Source: Pectinophora gossypiella (lineage: Eukaryota > Arthropoda > Insecta > Lepidoptera > Gelechiidae). From it: a stretch of 64,000 bases of DNA. The first letter of the stretch is position 1. The number at the start of each line of letters is the position of its first letter. The position numbers were made by a program, and so were the translations under genes. Location: contig NC_065414.1 in assembly GCF_024362695.1 (NCBI RefSeq), forward strand, positions 7,643,501-7,707,500, read 5' to 3'. Under the pieces are notes generated by a model, which worked only from the letters and a program-made list of their open reading frames with translations, was not told where the DNA came from and searched no databases. Shown here piece by piece: positions 20,470 through 31,799 of this stretch.

Positions 20470-21060
20470 TTTTGTTTTTTTTCCTTCTTTTCCGTGTATT
20501 GAATCTAAAATTATTTTTCCAATAGCATTGTATAAGAACTTGTGCAAAAGAATACAGCATAGTTAAAGTTTACAAACTTTGAAAAGACCCTACATTCAAA
20601 TTGTATTTTACCTTTTTATTCAATTGATGGATTTCTAAAAAATCTCTTTTGCCCCATAAACTTTGTTATAAAACTGATTGAAGTGAGTTTCAAATCTTTT
20701 TCTCGACAAATTGCGTCGAACCTGTCAAGACAGGACCGACAGACACAAGGACAGGACCAAGGTCCTTGCCTACGGGCTTAAAGTCAGCTTGAGATTTCCG
20801 CGTCCGAAGGATTTGGGAAAAGAAACAAAACAATTAAATACTTGAAGGTCACTATCGCGCCCTACTTTCATCTTCAGATATTTTTATTTAGGTATTCAAA
20901 TATTTGTTTGACTTTTTATGAGCTATTTTATTTATATAGAAAAGTTTGTATAACATTATTAAGGAAGTAAACATTAATATTTTAGATACAAAATACGGCT
21001 GATGATGATGATGATACAAAATATAAGTCCCTAATGATTCTTTACAAGCAACTTAGTCCT
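20470..21060. other. Unannotated stretch
   Basis: Includes a GATGATGATGAT run near 21001-21014. No gene seen. Confidence 0.4.
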
Positions 21061-21064
21061 GCGC

Positions 21065-21245
21065 TCTTCTACTAAAGTCACACTATTGATATATGTCTGG
21101 TATTTATGTACGTCAGTTTGTTATCTTTTCACGCTTAAACCGCTTAACCGATTTAGATGAAATTTAGTATTCAGAAAGTTTGAGACCTAAGAAATAATAT
21201 GAGTCATTTTTTTATCTCGGAAATCACCTCCTAAGGGGATAAAAA
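21065..21245 (+). repeat. Repeat family K fragment
   Basis: The run ACCGATTTAGATGAAATTT and neighbouring bases resemble a repeat I associate with lepidopteran genomes. Only one copy is here, so the call rests on memory. Confidence 0.3.
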
Positions 21246-21354
21246 GGGGATGGAATAAACGTGCTGCGAGCGATAACCCTAATCCACCCTGGAAATCGCG
21301 GTTGGGATGCTTGCTTATCTTGTCAGTATGCAAAAAATACTCACTTTCTTCTTT

Positions 21355-21590
21355 TATCGTGTTGGGTGTGTATTACGTGCTCAGCGGTGAAGGAAAACAT
21401 CGTGAGGAAACCCACATTGCTGAGAAATGCAATTCCGGAGGTATGTAACCTAACCTGTATTACGCTGGTTTTCCCTTCGCGGGTTGGAAAGTCAGACAGG
21501 CAGTCGCTTCTGTAAAAAACCGGAATTGTTAAATTTTCAGATTAGGTTAGCGGACCCTGTGAAAATCGGGATAATACTAGGGAGATGAAA
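21355..21590 (+). mobile_element. SINE-1, 5'-truncated
   Basis: Matches the body and 3' end of the copy at 1671-2007 (GGTGAAGGAAAACATCGTGA to CTAGGGAGATGA). The tRNA head is absent. Confidence 0.75.
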
Positions 21591-21594
21591 ATGA

Positions 21595-21655
21595 TCGTGT
21601 GGGTTGTGATGTGGTTTTCTCTCCCTAATGCCAGCAACCCTAGTGTAAAAAAACT
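21595..21655 (-). repeat. SINE-2 3' fragment
   Basis: ATCGTGTGGGTTGTGATGTGG followed by CAACCCTAGTG is the reverse complement of the SINE-2 3' end; diverged, immediately after the SINE-1 copy. Confidence 0.4.
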
Positions 21656-21871
21656 AAAATGACATTTGCCAAGATCGACTGTAGCGTTACCATTATCTAC
21701 ATCGTTCGCTCAGTAACCACTTAATAATCCTTATGCAAACCAGAAACCGGCAGACATAATTACACACCTTACCTGTTCCCGTAATTAATGTAAAAGCGGA
21801 CGGCTTTGTGCGGGTTGATGGAATACCAACAACAAAAGGATAAGACAAACTTGTTGCTCAAAGCTAAGAAA

Positions 21872-22066
21872 CAACTTTCGTGGTCTAGTTGTTAGAGCGC
21901 TGGGCTCACCATCTGGAGGCCCGGGTTCACTTCCCGGTGGGGACATAGTCGAAATCACTTTGTAAGACTGTCCTTTGTTGGGCTGAGACATAGCAAGCTG
22001 AATCACCTGATTGTCCGGATGATTGAGGAGAGGTGACTGCTCAACTGTGGGTCGTATGTGGGCCAT
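21872..22066 (+). mobile_element. tRNA-derived SINE, head and body
   Basis: The head has box A TGGTCTAGTTG and a box B-like GGGTTCACTTCC in CCCGGGTTCACTTCCCGGTGGGGACA. The body (AAGACTGTCC..CACCTGATTGTCCGGATGATT) shares parts with SINE-2, but the 3' end differs (..GGGTCGTATGTGGGCCATTTAT). No cloverleaf with a paired acceptor stem, so not a tRNA gene. Confidence 0.7.
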
Positions 22067-22069
22067 TTA

Positions 22070-23315
22070 TAATAATTTTAATTAAACTAAGGAAAACCAT
22101 TTACAAAATAAGCAAGCATTACGATTTTTGGAATTCCATCATTGATCCAATGAATTAAATTCAATTCAACTCCTATGGGGCGGATACACTATGGACGAAG
22201 TCGCTGGTAACAGGACTAGTGAAAGCAGAAATGTTTATTCTAGCAGCAAACAGCAATGTGACGAATTGAACTTGGTTTAAGTGTCATGAAATATCTTGAA
22301 AGTTATTCAAAATGCTCGACATATATAAAGTAAAGTTAATAAATAAAAAAACGATTTATGGAAATTTACCTAAGCTTTGCCATTGTAATAAAAACAATAA
22401 CGTCATTTAAGAAACTAAATCGGTATTTTAACCTTTAGCGGCTTGTAAATTCAGCGACCAATCCATGTAACACCGTTTAGCTATTTTAAGCCAAATGCCA
22501 AGGACTGCAATAGAGAGGGTAAGGAACTGTAACCTTTAATTTTGCGTTACGTTTCCCTTTGTTAAGTTTTGTATTGAAGATCCGTAGTCTAGATACTATT
22601 TTGATGACGAAACGCGAAAGGTTATGGTTTGAGAAAATTTTATTAGACGGAGTGCACAGTTCAAACAGATTTGACATTTTTCGAATTTAATTCTTGTACT
22701 TATTATTTTAATGAGGAAGAGCTACTAGAGAGAGTAATAGTCCTGAAAAATTACAATTAATAAATACTTTGCATTGCTCCGAACGTTCATGACAGCATAA
22801 TTATTTTCTTTGAAGATACTAAAAGGGGTTCAAATTGTCTCTACCTTTGTATTTTCACAAACATCTGTCACACATAATTATGTTTTTTTTTCTTGTCATA
22901 AAAAGTATCATTCACATTTTACGAACAAATAGCTAGGAAATGTCACTGTAGTTTCAGAATGAACCTTGACATTAGAACTGGCATACACTCTTGCGTCGCC
23001 GCCCTTTTTTGCATTAAATAGTATTATATACCTGTATTGTTTCAGCAAAACATTGAAACGATAAATTAATCCCTATAAAGGAACCTACAATGTAGATTTA
23101 GGAAAATATTCATCAGAATTCATTTGTTTTACTAAAGGGTTGACACATGTCAGTAAGGGGACAATTTAAAAGCTTTTATGTTTCGAGCTTTTATGTTTAA
23201 AGTTAATAATGGAAGGCTTGAGAAATGGGTATTGATGTCACTGCAGCTAAAGTTTTATTAAGTAAATTTAGTTTTTTTGTTTATGAGACTCTACATCTTT
23301 GTTTGTTTTCATCTA
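22070..23315. other. Unannotated stretch
   Basis: AT-rich; no coding frame or shared repeat that I can support. Confidence 0.4.
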
Positions 23316-23317
23316 TG

Positions 23318-23545
23318 TAGAACCCGACCAGAGGGCAGCAGTAACTGTCAGTACTATTCAGAGGCGGAGGACAGGAGTCCAAATACGGCTTTGAAATAGA
23401 CTACTCTGGGTGCCATCCCATTTGCGTCAGGTAGAGTTACTGCGGGGCGGAAGGCAAAAAAGAAACCACTGCCCCTTTTTTCCCTAAAAAGTAGCATGGA
23501 GAATGCTACATTGATAAGAGCGTGGCTCTTGAATCAGTGATATGC
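23318..23545 (+). repeat. Repeat family I, longest copy
   Basis: Contains CAGAGGCGGAGGACAGGAGT, CATCCCATTTGCGTCAGGTA, CCACTGCCCC and a terminal GAGCGTGGCTCTTGAATCAG. Fragments at 948-1045 (minus), 18335-18420 and 61356-61410. Likely a LINE 3' region, inferred from the 5'-truncated copies. Confidence 0.5.
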
Positions 23546-23547
23546 AT

Positions 23548-23642
23548 TGCACACTTACTTTTATGTGCGCAAATGCCAAATAGCAATATTGCTTTTTTAG
23601 ATAATTGCTTCGTTGTGGCCTTTTTGACCCTTCTGGTGAGAT
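23548..23642. mobile_element. MITE-D, right arm
   Basis: TGCGCAAATGCCAAATAGCAA.. to GTGGCCTTTTTGACCCTTCTGG. Left arm lost. Confidence 0.6.
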
Positions 23643-23726
23643 GTATTATATCAGTCAAAGATGGAAAATGAATTAAATTGATGTTACTTTATACCATATA
23701 AGTACCTACTACTCGTATGTAATAAT

Positions 23727-23830
23727 TAGGAATAGAATAGAATAGAAAAAGTTTATTATAAAAGGACGCCACACACAAAAAAAAAGAGAACAACATCATA
23801 TATGCATTGTGACAGGTGCAACAAATCACA
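23727..23830 (-). mobile_element. LINE tail with (TATTC)n end
   Basis: Reverse complement ends in TTTATAATAAACTTTTTCTA followed by TTCTATTCTATTC, a repeat-type 3' terminus. 5'-truncated. Confidence 0.5.
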
Positions 23831-23929
23831 TAGATTACTAGCTTCATGGTTTCAGCTTTTTCCTACTACACAATCGATTTGCCAAATGGTTTGTATTATT
23901 CTCCTTTTGCGCTATATATAGGGCCTTTT

Positions 23930-24000
23930 ATTTATTTATTTGAACACAAAAAACAGACACAAGGAGCATACAAAAAAAAACAGATAGTACAGGTCTTTTT
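23930..24000 (-). mobile_element. LINE tail family J, short copy
   Basis: ACACAAAAAACAGACACAAGG and CAGATAGTACAGG match 3445-3640. Confidence 0.55.
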
Positions 24001-24127
24001 TGTTCCTTTGAAATTAATTAATACCCACAACAAAACACTTCATATTTAAAATTCATATAGAAATAATAAAGTAGTAGTATCTAAACGTTCTATTAATATT
24101 TACGACGACGATATCGAGTCTATTATA

Positions 24128-24606
24128 CAGGGTGTTAGTGACATTGTAACGAAAAATTTGAGGGACGACCATGATTCTAAGTTAATATCAAGTGGAATTT
24201 TCCGTCGCAAATGTGTATAATTACATACACATACATATACTTTATTACGTGAGTTTATGTCATAAACTATTATGCTATTTCCCACCGGGGTAAGCAGAGA
24301 CGATGGAATTCCATTTATTTCGATCCTGAGACATTTTTCTTGCTTCCTCCACAATCATCAGTCGTTTCATACACGCACGCCAGTTCAGAGTAGATCGAAC
24401 TGAACCTTTTCTAAGAACATCTCTAATTTAGTCAATCTACCTACGTCCTTCTAGGTCTTTCCTCGGTCAGCCCTACCACAAACCTAGATAGTTTTTTTAA
24501 CACAAAATAGATGTATTTCGCGATGACCAATTTCACTTGATTTTAACAGAGAATCATGAGCTAAATCATCCCTCTCAGTATTCGTTACGATGTTACTAAC
24601 ACCCTG
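24128..24606. mobile_element. MITE-A interrupted by a LINE tail
   Basis: TA|CAGGGTGTTAGTGACATTG at the left and CGATGTTACTAACACCCTG|TA at the right bound the copy. About 24230-24490 inside is a minus-strand RTE-like LINE 3' end, so MITE-A inserted first. Confidence 0.8.
24230..24490 (-). mobile_element. RTE-like LINE 3' end nested in MITE-A
   Basis: The plus strand contains TTTCCCACCGGGGTAAGCAG, CGTTTCATACACGCACGCC and ACCTACGTCCTTCTAGG, in reverse complement the C-terminal coding block and tail of 49648-49941. Frameshifts prevent a continuous frame. Confidence 0.7.
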
Positions 24607-24649
24607 TATGTATAACGAAAGCACAAAAAATGCCTCGTATACAAGTACT

Positions 24650-25820
24650 TTTAACTGAAGGTCACAGGTGGCCCTTTATAAAGGGTGGCAGGCCTTTTTA
24701 CGCCCTTGGAAGAGATTTGCATGAGTTTGGAAACAGACAGATTTTCGGTCACCTGTTTTATTCCGTGAATAATGAGAAACAATATTTTTTTTTTCACAAT
24801 TTTGTTTAGTATAAAATTAGAATCATTTTACATTATAATCAAGGCAAATCAAGGAATAAATGAGGCTGACTTAATAAAAATCTGAAATAATTTTCTTACA
24901 CTTTGATTGGTGAAGAGAGTCATTTATTCGCAATGTTATTCGGTAAAGTGAAAAATTAGGTCACACTTTTATTCGGTTCGGAGTAATTTTGCTCCAGCCA
25001 AGTAGTGAATGCCATGCGAGGGTTCTCTACGATAACTCAAGTCACGGAAAAAAGGTTTTCTTTACCGTAGGCGGCTTCTTGTTACGAAATAAATTAGCTG
25101 AAATTTGTGGCTTCCTGTTACCAACCGAATGGAATACGAAATATCTAGTTTCCGTGGGCTTGATTGTAGATATTTAGTCTACTTAACTGGATCACTTATT
25201 AACTTATTACTTTCTCAAACCTTTATTTTGTCCCTTTTATCAATATTAAAGTTTTAATGATTCTATGGGAAGTTAAGTGAGACTCACAGTAGTCTTTTTT
25301 TCCATAAAGCTTGACATCAAGTTGAAGTCTAACTAAAATACTTACATACAAAAATCATTTAATAAAGTAATTTAATTTTGGATTCAGGTACCAGTATCGT
25401 ACGCATTTATTCTTTATCATTCTTAAAGTCGTAACGCTGACAGTCCTTTTAAAATCCAAACTCCATTGTTTTATTATTGTGTCTGGAAACCTCGCCTTTA
25501 CGAGGCTAAAGCAGAAACAATATAACAAACTCACCTGTAAGTACTTACAATATTTCCTTCTCTGAAATGAACTATTGTAACGGGTACCATTTACTTATGC
25601 ATATTAATGTTCTATGTTGTACAGCGCCCTAAATACATTACGATCGTATTTTACTGTACTAGCAATTTATTATCGACACAACCGTTGGGAAAGCACAGGT
25701 GCAGATTTGGGAACATAAATGTCGTGTTTCTAAACGACGGTGCCATAACATACTTCTTTTTAATGTAGTCGTTCTAACGAACATTCTAAATAACTTTGCA
25801 CTATGAGTAATGTTTATAGT
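24650..25820. other. Unannotated stretch
   Basis: A small palindrome CCCTTTATAAAGGG is at about 24673-24686. No gene or shared repeat seen. Confidence 0.4.
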
Positions 25821-25824
25821 AATA

Positions 25825-25990
25825 AACAGCCTAATATATTTGTTTATCACAGATATTTATATCCCACTGCAAGGCACAGGCATGTCCTTTATTTAGTAAT
25901 CCTTAACTTGAAGAGATATGGAGCATATTCCAACATACTGCGCCATTGCGTATCGGTGGTGTTAGGGCTAATAGTTGTACCATATGCCAA
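25825..25990 (-). mobile_element. Diverged LINE 3' end
   Basis: TATCCCACTGCAAGGCACAGG in the plus strand parallels CGTCCCACTGCTGGGCACAG at 15870-15948. Old copy. Confidence 0.4.
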
Positions 25991-26269
25991 AGTTTTGAAA
26001 CCACTTGAAACGCTCCAAGCCACATTTTACCTACACCAAACCATTGCCTTGAAATTCACTAATAAAATAGAATATCCGCGTAATTTGTAACTTGTCACTA
26101 TGAACGAAAATGTGAAGCGGCATTACTTTTTCTTTTTTGTGTTTCGAGAGGCGGGTAAACATTTAGGTTACTAGAAAGGTTAATAGTCAAAGGGCTTACC
26201 GTTTTCATCTGTTACTCGCATATAAATTTCTTTTCACTCTAATATTTTATTTCTCTACTGGGAAGAAAA

Positions 26270-26430
26270 AACATAAAATGCATTCAGATGTTTATCTTCT
26301 GTGGAAAGAAGAAGAAGAAACACTATGAAGCGTAACTAAACTAATACTAAATGCAATGATGGACTAAGTAATATAGAGTCCAAAAAACTTGCAGCCACTT
26401 TTGAGATAAAGGCCTTGGATGGATGTGATG
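26270..26430 (-). repeat. Repeat family 6, degenerate
   Basis: AATGATGGACTAAGTAATAT, CTTGCAGCCACTTTTGA and the block upstream are diverged matches, in reverse, to 10615-10901. Confidence 0.4.
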
Positions 26431-28080
26431 AACCGTATATTGTGACGGATGATCAGCTCATTTACCATTATTATACTCCATCATATTAGAAAGGATACAA
26501 TACCAGTCTGTCTGAATTGTAAAAGGTGCAAATCAGTTTCATCAAAAATTACACTTACGTCAATAGCAATATCAGCGAGGATATTTTTTGCGTACAATGT
26601 TCAACCGACCTTAAACCTGCTATTTATAGAATGTGTAGGTCTAGTGTCTTTATTGAACGTCAGTATATCAGATAAATTGGCAATATAAAAGCTATATGAA
26701 ACCACGGAACAAAGCTTTTTTGTCAGGTGTTGTTTGAGATTGAGATATCCGTACACAAAAAATACAACTAAACTTTTGTAATACCTTTCCGTTTCTTCTT
26801 CATAAATACTTTCCATAATATTCTCCGATGCTGTTACAATAATATCATCCGTATGAACCATCTTTTCAGTTCTACTCCACAATTATAATCTTGATACACC
26901 ACTTTAGAAGTCTACATTCTCATTGAATCCATCATAATGATACATGCTTGTCGGTTCAGAGTCTAATCAACACGGGGAAGACCTCATAGAGGGAAATCAA
27001 TACACCCTATTGAAGCTTTTTCGACACCTTGATATTTTCATGCTTTACTGGCAACATCAAAAAAATCAAAATTGCTGGTGGATCTACCCATACACTAGTC
27101 TTCCTCGAGAAGTAGTAGTTATAGACTATGCCAACAACCCAGCGTTCCTAGCCTAGGTAAAAGTTTCTGTTTTCTCGAACGGATATGCAGAGGTCTATGG
27201 TAATTATATCCACTTGGGGCTTGTTGTCATTAACCGGACACAAAAGCAATGTTCAGGTGAAAGCAATGTTTTAAATTTGATCGTGGACTCAACCATTTAC
27301 TCAGATTGGTTCTATTTATTGGCGACCGCGTATAATGACGTGTGTAAGTAGCGCTACGCAGGTCTTCAAGGTAACGGTCGGCAACGTGACCGGTAATCTC
27401 ATTTCCCCTTAATGAAGACAAATGGAGCATAAAAATGTTTCGGATAAAGGTTCGCCTGTTTCTCGTTTGTACACGTACTTGTTTTAATCGAATGTTATTG
27501 TTGTCGAAATTGGGTCAGGTGGAGAATAAAGCTTAGAGGTAATTAAAGATAAATCTTTCTTTTGTTCAAATTATTTTTGTAGATGACAGATATTTTAGAG
27601 TCAAGTAAAATTAGTCAAAAAGGTAAAAGCATGGTTGACTTCTAGATAGACGCTTGTCTAAAAAAATATTTATACCTTGAAAGATTACTATAATAATTAT
27701 AGACATCATTTCCACCCTGTTTACGCCGCTTGAAATAAAGATTTTTATGTCTGTTAAACTTACGAACTTAATTATTGTTTTACGAAGAAGTGGCAGACGT
27801 AGATAAATTGATTACGTAAATTATTTTAATTTATTTAAATTGTTAATAAATTACTTTTGATAAATCTGAGATGGAACAGAATCTGTGAGCTCTGAATATA
27901 AAATAAGTATTTTAATTCCATATAAATATATGGATAGAACAAAAAAAAAAAATTCACTTAAGTATTTTTCCACACTCACATTTTTTGAATTTAGGTAGAT
28001 ATCAGAATTCTTTGTTGGTGTAAAAAAGAATTATTATATTATTTTTTTCCCGGAAAACAATAATGTAACAAGGAAATCTT
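26431..28080. other. Unannotated stretch
   Basis: Several short frames (26449-26688, 26601-26882, 26944-27156) have no recognisable motif and no splice context that I would defend. Confidence 0.4.
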
Positions 28081-28135
28081 TATTAAGTACGTTAGAGCCT
28101 GTCCCAAGTGGAAACATAATTGTGCAAAGGAGATC

Positions 28136-30292
28136 ATCGGATTTCGGCCCAGAAGTCAAAGTGCCGGCCAAAAAATAATTTTGCTATATTCCGTTAGATC
28201 TTATCCGTCTGAGTATTTATTACTATGGCACCAAAGCTGTAGGGTCAATATCTTCGGTTTTATTCGAATTAAAAGAACTGTATTTTTCATACATTTTTGG
28301 TGAAAATGTAAAGTGCCGGCCAATTAACAAAAATGGTATATATCCTTAGAACTTATCCGTCTGAGCATTTATTACTATGGCACCAAAGCTGTAGCGTCAA
28401 TATTTTCGGTTTTATTCGAATTAAAAAAAAAACTTGTATTTTTCATACATTTTGGTGAAAATGTGAAGTGCCGGCCAAGAAACAATATTGGTATATCCCG
28501 TTAAAACTCATTCATTTGACCATTTATTATTATGGCACCAAACGTCTATGACCATTATTTTGGCTTTTATTGGACTTTACGTTTTAGTTTCTATGTGAAA
28601 AGTGCCGGTCAGCAAAAACACATGTCAAAACTATCGAGAAGATACCTGTAAACATTGTTCACTATGACAATAAACGTGTATGACCATTAGTTTGGCTGTT
28701 GTTGGATTTTTAAAACCTCGATTTTTGATTTATTTTGTTATAAAATAAAATATGACAGGCGCGTTATTTAAAGGATCGTCAGAATGTTTATTACTATGAC
28801 ATTAAACGTCTATGACCACTATTTTGAACTCAATTAGATTTCTCCAAAATCTGGAGTTTTCATAGATACCTACACTTTGGCGAAAAAAGTTTTATCTGGC
28901 GATAATGCAGGTAAAGGCGTAATATAGTGGTCGTCATTGGACACATTTTTATAAATCAAAAATAGGTTTTCGTTTGACCACTATCTCACCTGATGGTGAT
29001 ACACGCTTTAGAAGCTTATTTTTTTTTTTAAGAAATGTGAGGTACTGTGCTATATCGGCCGAGTAGCACCAAGACATTGTGATCGGCATACATGCAAAGT
29101 ATAACTGCCCGACTCCTGTCTTCCCTAACAGCTTCTTCAGACGTCATGCCAAAATACGAGTTTCGTCACTAGATGGCAAGCTTATCTTTGGAGGGTGGTA
29201 ACCATCTACGATCAAGATGAATCAATACCATAATTCAACCTAAACTTAGGCCGTAACGTTGAGTCGAATGCAAACACTACAGCCAACGTCGTATCTAAAA
29301 TCAGATAGTATTAATATAGAAGTTCACCTAACAACACACAAAACAATAACACAAAGTATTTATCTGACTAATAACTAGTCATTGGGAAAGCTCTGCTTGT
29401 TGTCATTGTTAAAATGTATATAAAAAAAAGATTTTTTAAAAAGTCCAATAAACGCCAAAGTCTACATTTGGTAATATAGTAAAAAAATACGTTTCAAGTA
29501 ATTTACCAAAAGATTTGACAAAATAATTGTTTCGCTGGCTGACATTTTCCCATTTGAACCAAAACGGAAAGAGAGACGAACAAAAGTCATAATAATGGTC
29601 AAAAATGTTTCGCGCCAGATTATTAAATGTTCTAAAGGTCCTTTGTAATCCGCCGTACCGCATTTTTTGCCCAAAGCACTTTATTTTTAAACAAAATAAA
29701 TAAGAAATCAATATTTTTAAAATAAACTATAAGCCAAACTAATGATTGTACACGTTTGGTGCTATAGAAAAAAATGTTAATAGGCATCTACTCGATACTC
29801 TCTACATGGTATTTTTGCTGGTCGGCACTTTTCACATTTGAACTAAAACGTAAATTCCAATAAAAGTCAAAATAATGGTCATAGATGTTTGGTGTCATAT
29901 TAAAAAATATTGAGAAGCAACTATTAGATGGATTCGACGTATTCTTTTCGATTGCCGGCATTTTAACATATTTACCAAAACGAAAAGTCCAATAAACGTC
30001 AAAATAATGGTCATAGAAGTTTGGCGCCATACTAATAAATGTTCTAACGGTCCTTTGTAATACGCCTGTATCCCTTTTTTTCCAAACGGACATAATATTT
30101 TTTTTTACAAAATGTATGAAAAATCGTGATTTTTAAAATCCAATTAAAGCCAAACTAATGGTCATACACGTTTGGTGTCATAGTAAAAAATGTTCAGAGC
30201 AATCTACTCGAAAGGTTCGACACATTTTTTTTCTCTGGCCGGCACTTTCAAATTTGGGCCGGCCAAAGTATGGAGAGCCGATGATCTCCTTT
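28136..30292. mobile_element. Foldback-type element with tandem units in both arms, 2.16 kb
   Basis: Both ends read AAAGGAGATCATCGG inward, followed by GGCCGGCAC/GTGCCGGCC motifs. Each arm is a series of units of roughly 130-150 bp with the shared core ACCAAACGTCTATGACCATT and TTTTGRCTTTTATTGGA; units face inward in both arms (about five left, 28200-28870; six right, 29410-30200, inverted). The centre, about 28920-29400, is unrelated. There is no transposase-like frame. The two minus frames over the right arm are translations of the repeat units. It resembles foldback elements of Drosophila in architecture only; sequence family unknown. Confidence 0.8.
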
Positions 30293-30366
30293 ACCTTCAG
30301 TCTTGGTAATGTTGACATCATTTTATAGAGCACTAATAACAATTTGTACCAATTACAGTTTTTGAT

Positions 30367-30412
30367 TTTTGCTTTTACCTAAATAAACTTTATTATTATT
30401 ATTATTATAGCA
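30367..30412 (+). repeat. LINE-type 3' terminus with (TTA)n
   Basis: TACCTAAATAAACTTTATT and then repeated ATT units; upstream coding sequence absent. Confidence 0.4.
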
Positions 30413-31030
30413 CTTACCCGTGCTAAGTTTAAAAAATAATTTTTTCGATTAAGTACCTACATTTTCTCTTTGGGAATTACAGAGTAATCCTTTCTACATT
30501 TACATAATATAGGTGGGTAATTGTTGATGAACGTAAAACGACTTGGAAAATTGACAAAAAAATAAAGTTAAATAAGACCACTATTGTACCAAATAGTTTG
30601 TGTCATTATTTAGAAAAAAAGTTAATTTGAAAAAAAAACTGAACTTTTTATTTATTTTTTATACTTACTTCAAATAACAAAAGTCTATTTTATTCTAAAT
30701 ATAAAATGTCTTCAATCTTAAAATAAAGTTCAATATATCACTGCAAGAATAAAAATCTATTTCCAGGTGGGCGTTTTATTTGAACAATATGGAGTTTCCA
30801 AAATAGCTTCAATGGCCCAATATTAATCTTCTTCTATCGTCTAGTCTTCAAATAAATGTCTCATTGTGAAGGAAAGTGTTGTTTAGAAAGATTTGTGGAC
30901 GGTAAAATGTACTGGGGGTCATCAGCTATGTGTATAACACGAAAATTGATGTTAGCAAGTCGTTCAAACTTACAGTCGGTAAACATATTCAGAAGAATTT
31001 TGAATATTTTATTACAAATATTTAGCTGGT

Positions 31031-31331
31031 GTGGTGAGGAGCTCGGTGGTGCAGCGGTAAACGCGCTCGGTCTGCGATTGTTGAAGTTAAGCAATTTTCG
31101 CAAAGGCCGGTCATAGGATGGGTAACCACAAAAAAAAAGTTTACATCTCGAGCTCCTCCGTGCTTCGGAAGGCACGTTAAGCCGTTGGTCCCGGCTGCAT
31201 TAGCAGTCGTTAATAACCACCAATCCGCACTGGGCCCGCGTGATGGTTTAAGGCCCGATCTCCCTATCCATCCATAGGGAAGGCCCGTGCCCCAGCAGTG
31301 GGGACGTTATGGGCTGATGATGATGATGATG
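31031..31331 (+). mobile_element. SINE-3, 5S-rRNA-like internal promoter, 11-bp TSD
   Basis: 31084-31127 carries AAGTTAAGCA (5S box A) and GGATGGGTAACC (box C) with the same 44-nt span that these occupy in 5S rRNA; GGTCA before box C also fits. The head upstream also has a tRNA box A-like TGGTGCAGCGG. The middle shares GTGCTTCGGAAGGCACGTTA with SINE-2, and the end is CCCAGCAGTGGGGACG and (GATGAT)n. ATTTAGCTGGT duplicates at 31020-31030 and 31332-31342 define the ends. It should be transcribed by RNA polymerase III with a type-1 promoter (inference). Confidence 0.85.
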
Positions 31332-31602
31332 ATTTAGCTGGTAGTAATAAAACGTTTCGAAATAGGTGTACGGGTTTGTATTGCACTGTTATTTTTAGTG
31401 CATACGCAGCAGGAAGAATTTGGTAGGTATAATAAAAAAAAAGGCGGATTAAAGGTACTAATTCATAAAGATCTAAGTATTCCACCAAGGGATTAAGAGA
31501 AATTCAAATAATTGATATAATACTGCGTACAAAATACTATTATTCTATTTTGTTCCCGCCGAAAAGTTGTAACTTTTCTGTCAGTTTAAAATATACATGT
31601 AT

Positions 31603-31776
31603 TATCAACACAGAATCATGGTCTGAATCATTTCTCTTAGTATTCGTTAAGATGTCACTAACACCATGTATTTTTATGTTCGACGCCACTGTTTAGATAG
31701 ATAACGTCGGAATATTCCACTTGATATCAACTCAGAATCATGGTCTGAATCATTCCTCAAAGTTTTCGTTACATTA
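31603..31776 (-). repeat. MITE-A, two right-half fragments
   Basis: CAGAATCATGGTCTGAATCA occurs twice (about 31611 and 31733), each followed by the TTCGTTA.. terminal part; the first reaches ACTAACACCATGTA, the second is cut early. Confidence 0.6.
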
Positions 31777-31799
31777 TAATAGTTTAGTAGTGTTTGACT

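Noticed and set aside
26449..27156. Cluster of short frames on both strands suggestive of exons
   Set aside because: No consistent splice sites, no recognisable domains and AT-driven composition.
28200..30200. CRISPR-like array
   Set aside because: The repeated units are 130-150 bp, diverged and inverted around a centre, in a eukaryotic context; there are no uniform short repeats with unique spacers.
31084..31127. 5S rRNA gene
   Set aside because: Only the internal promoter region matches; the rest is SINE sequence with its own tail and target duplication.
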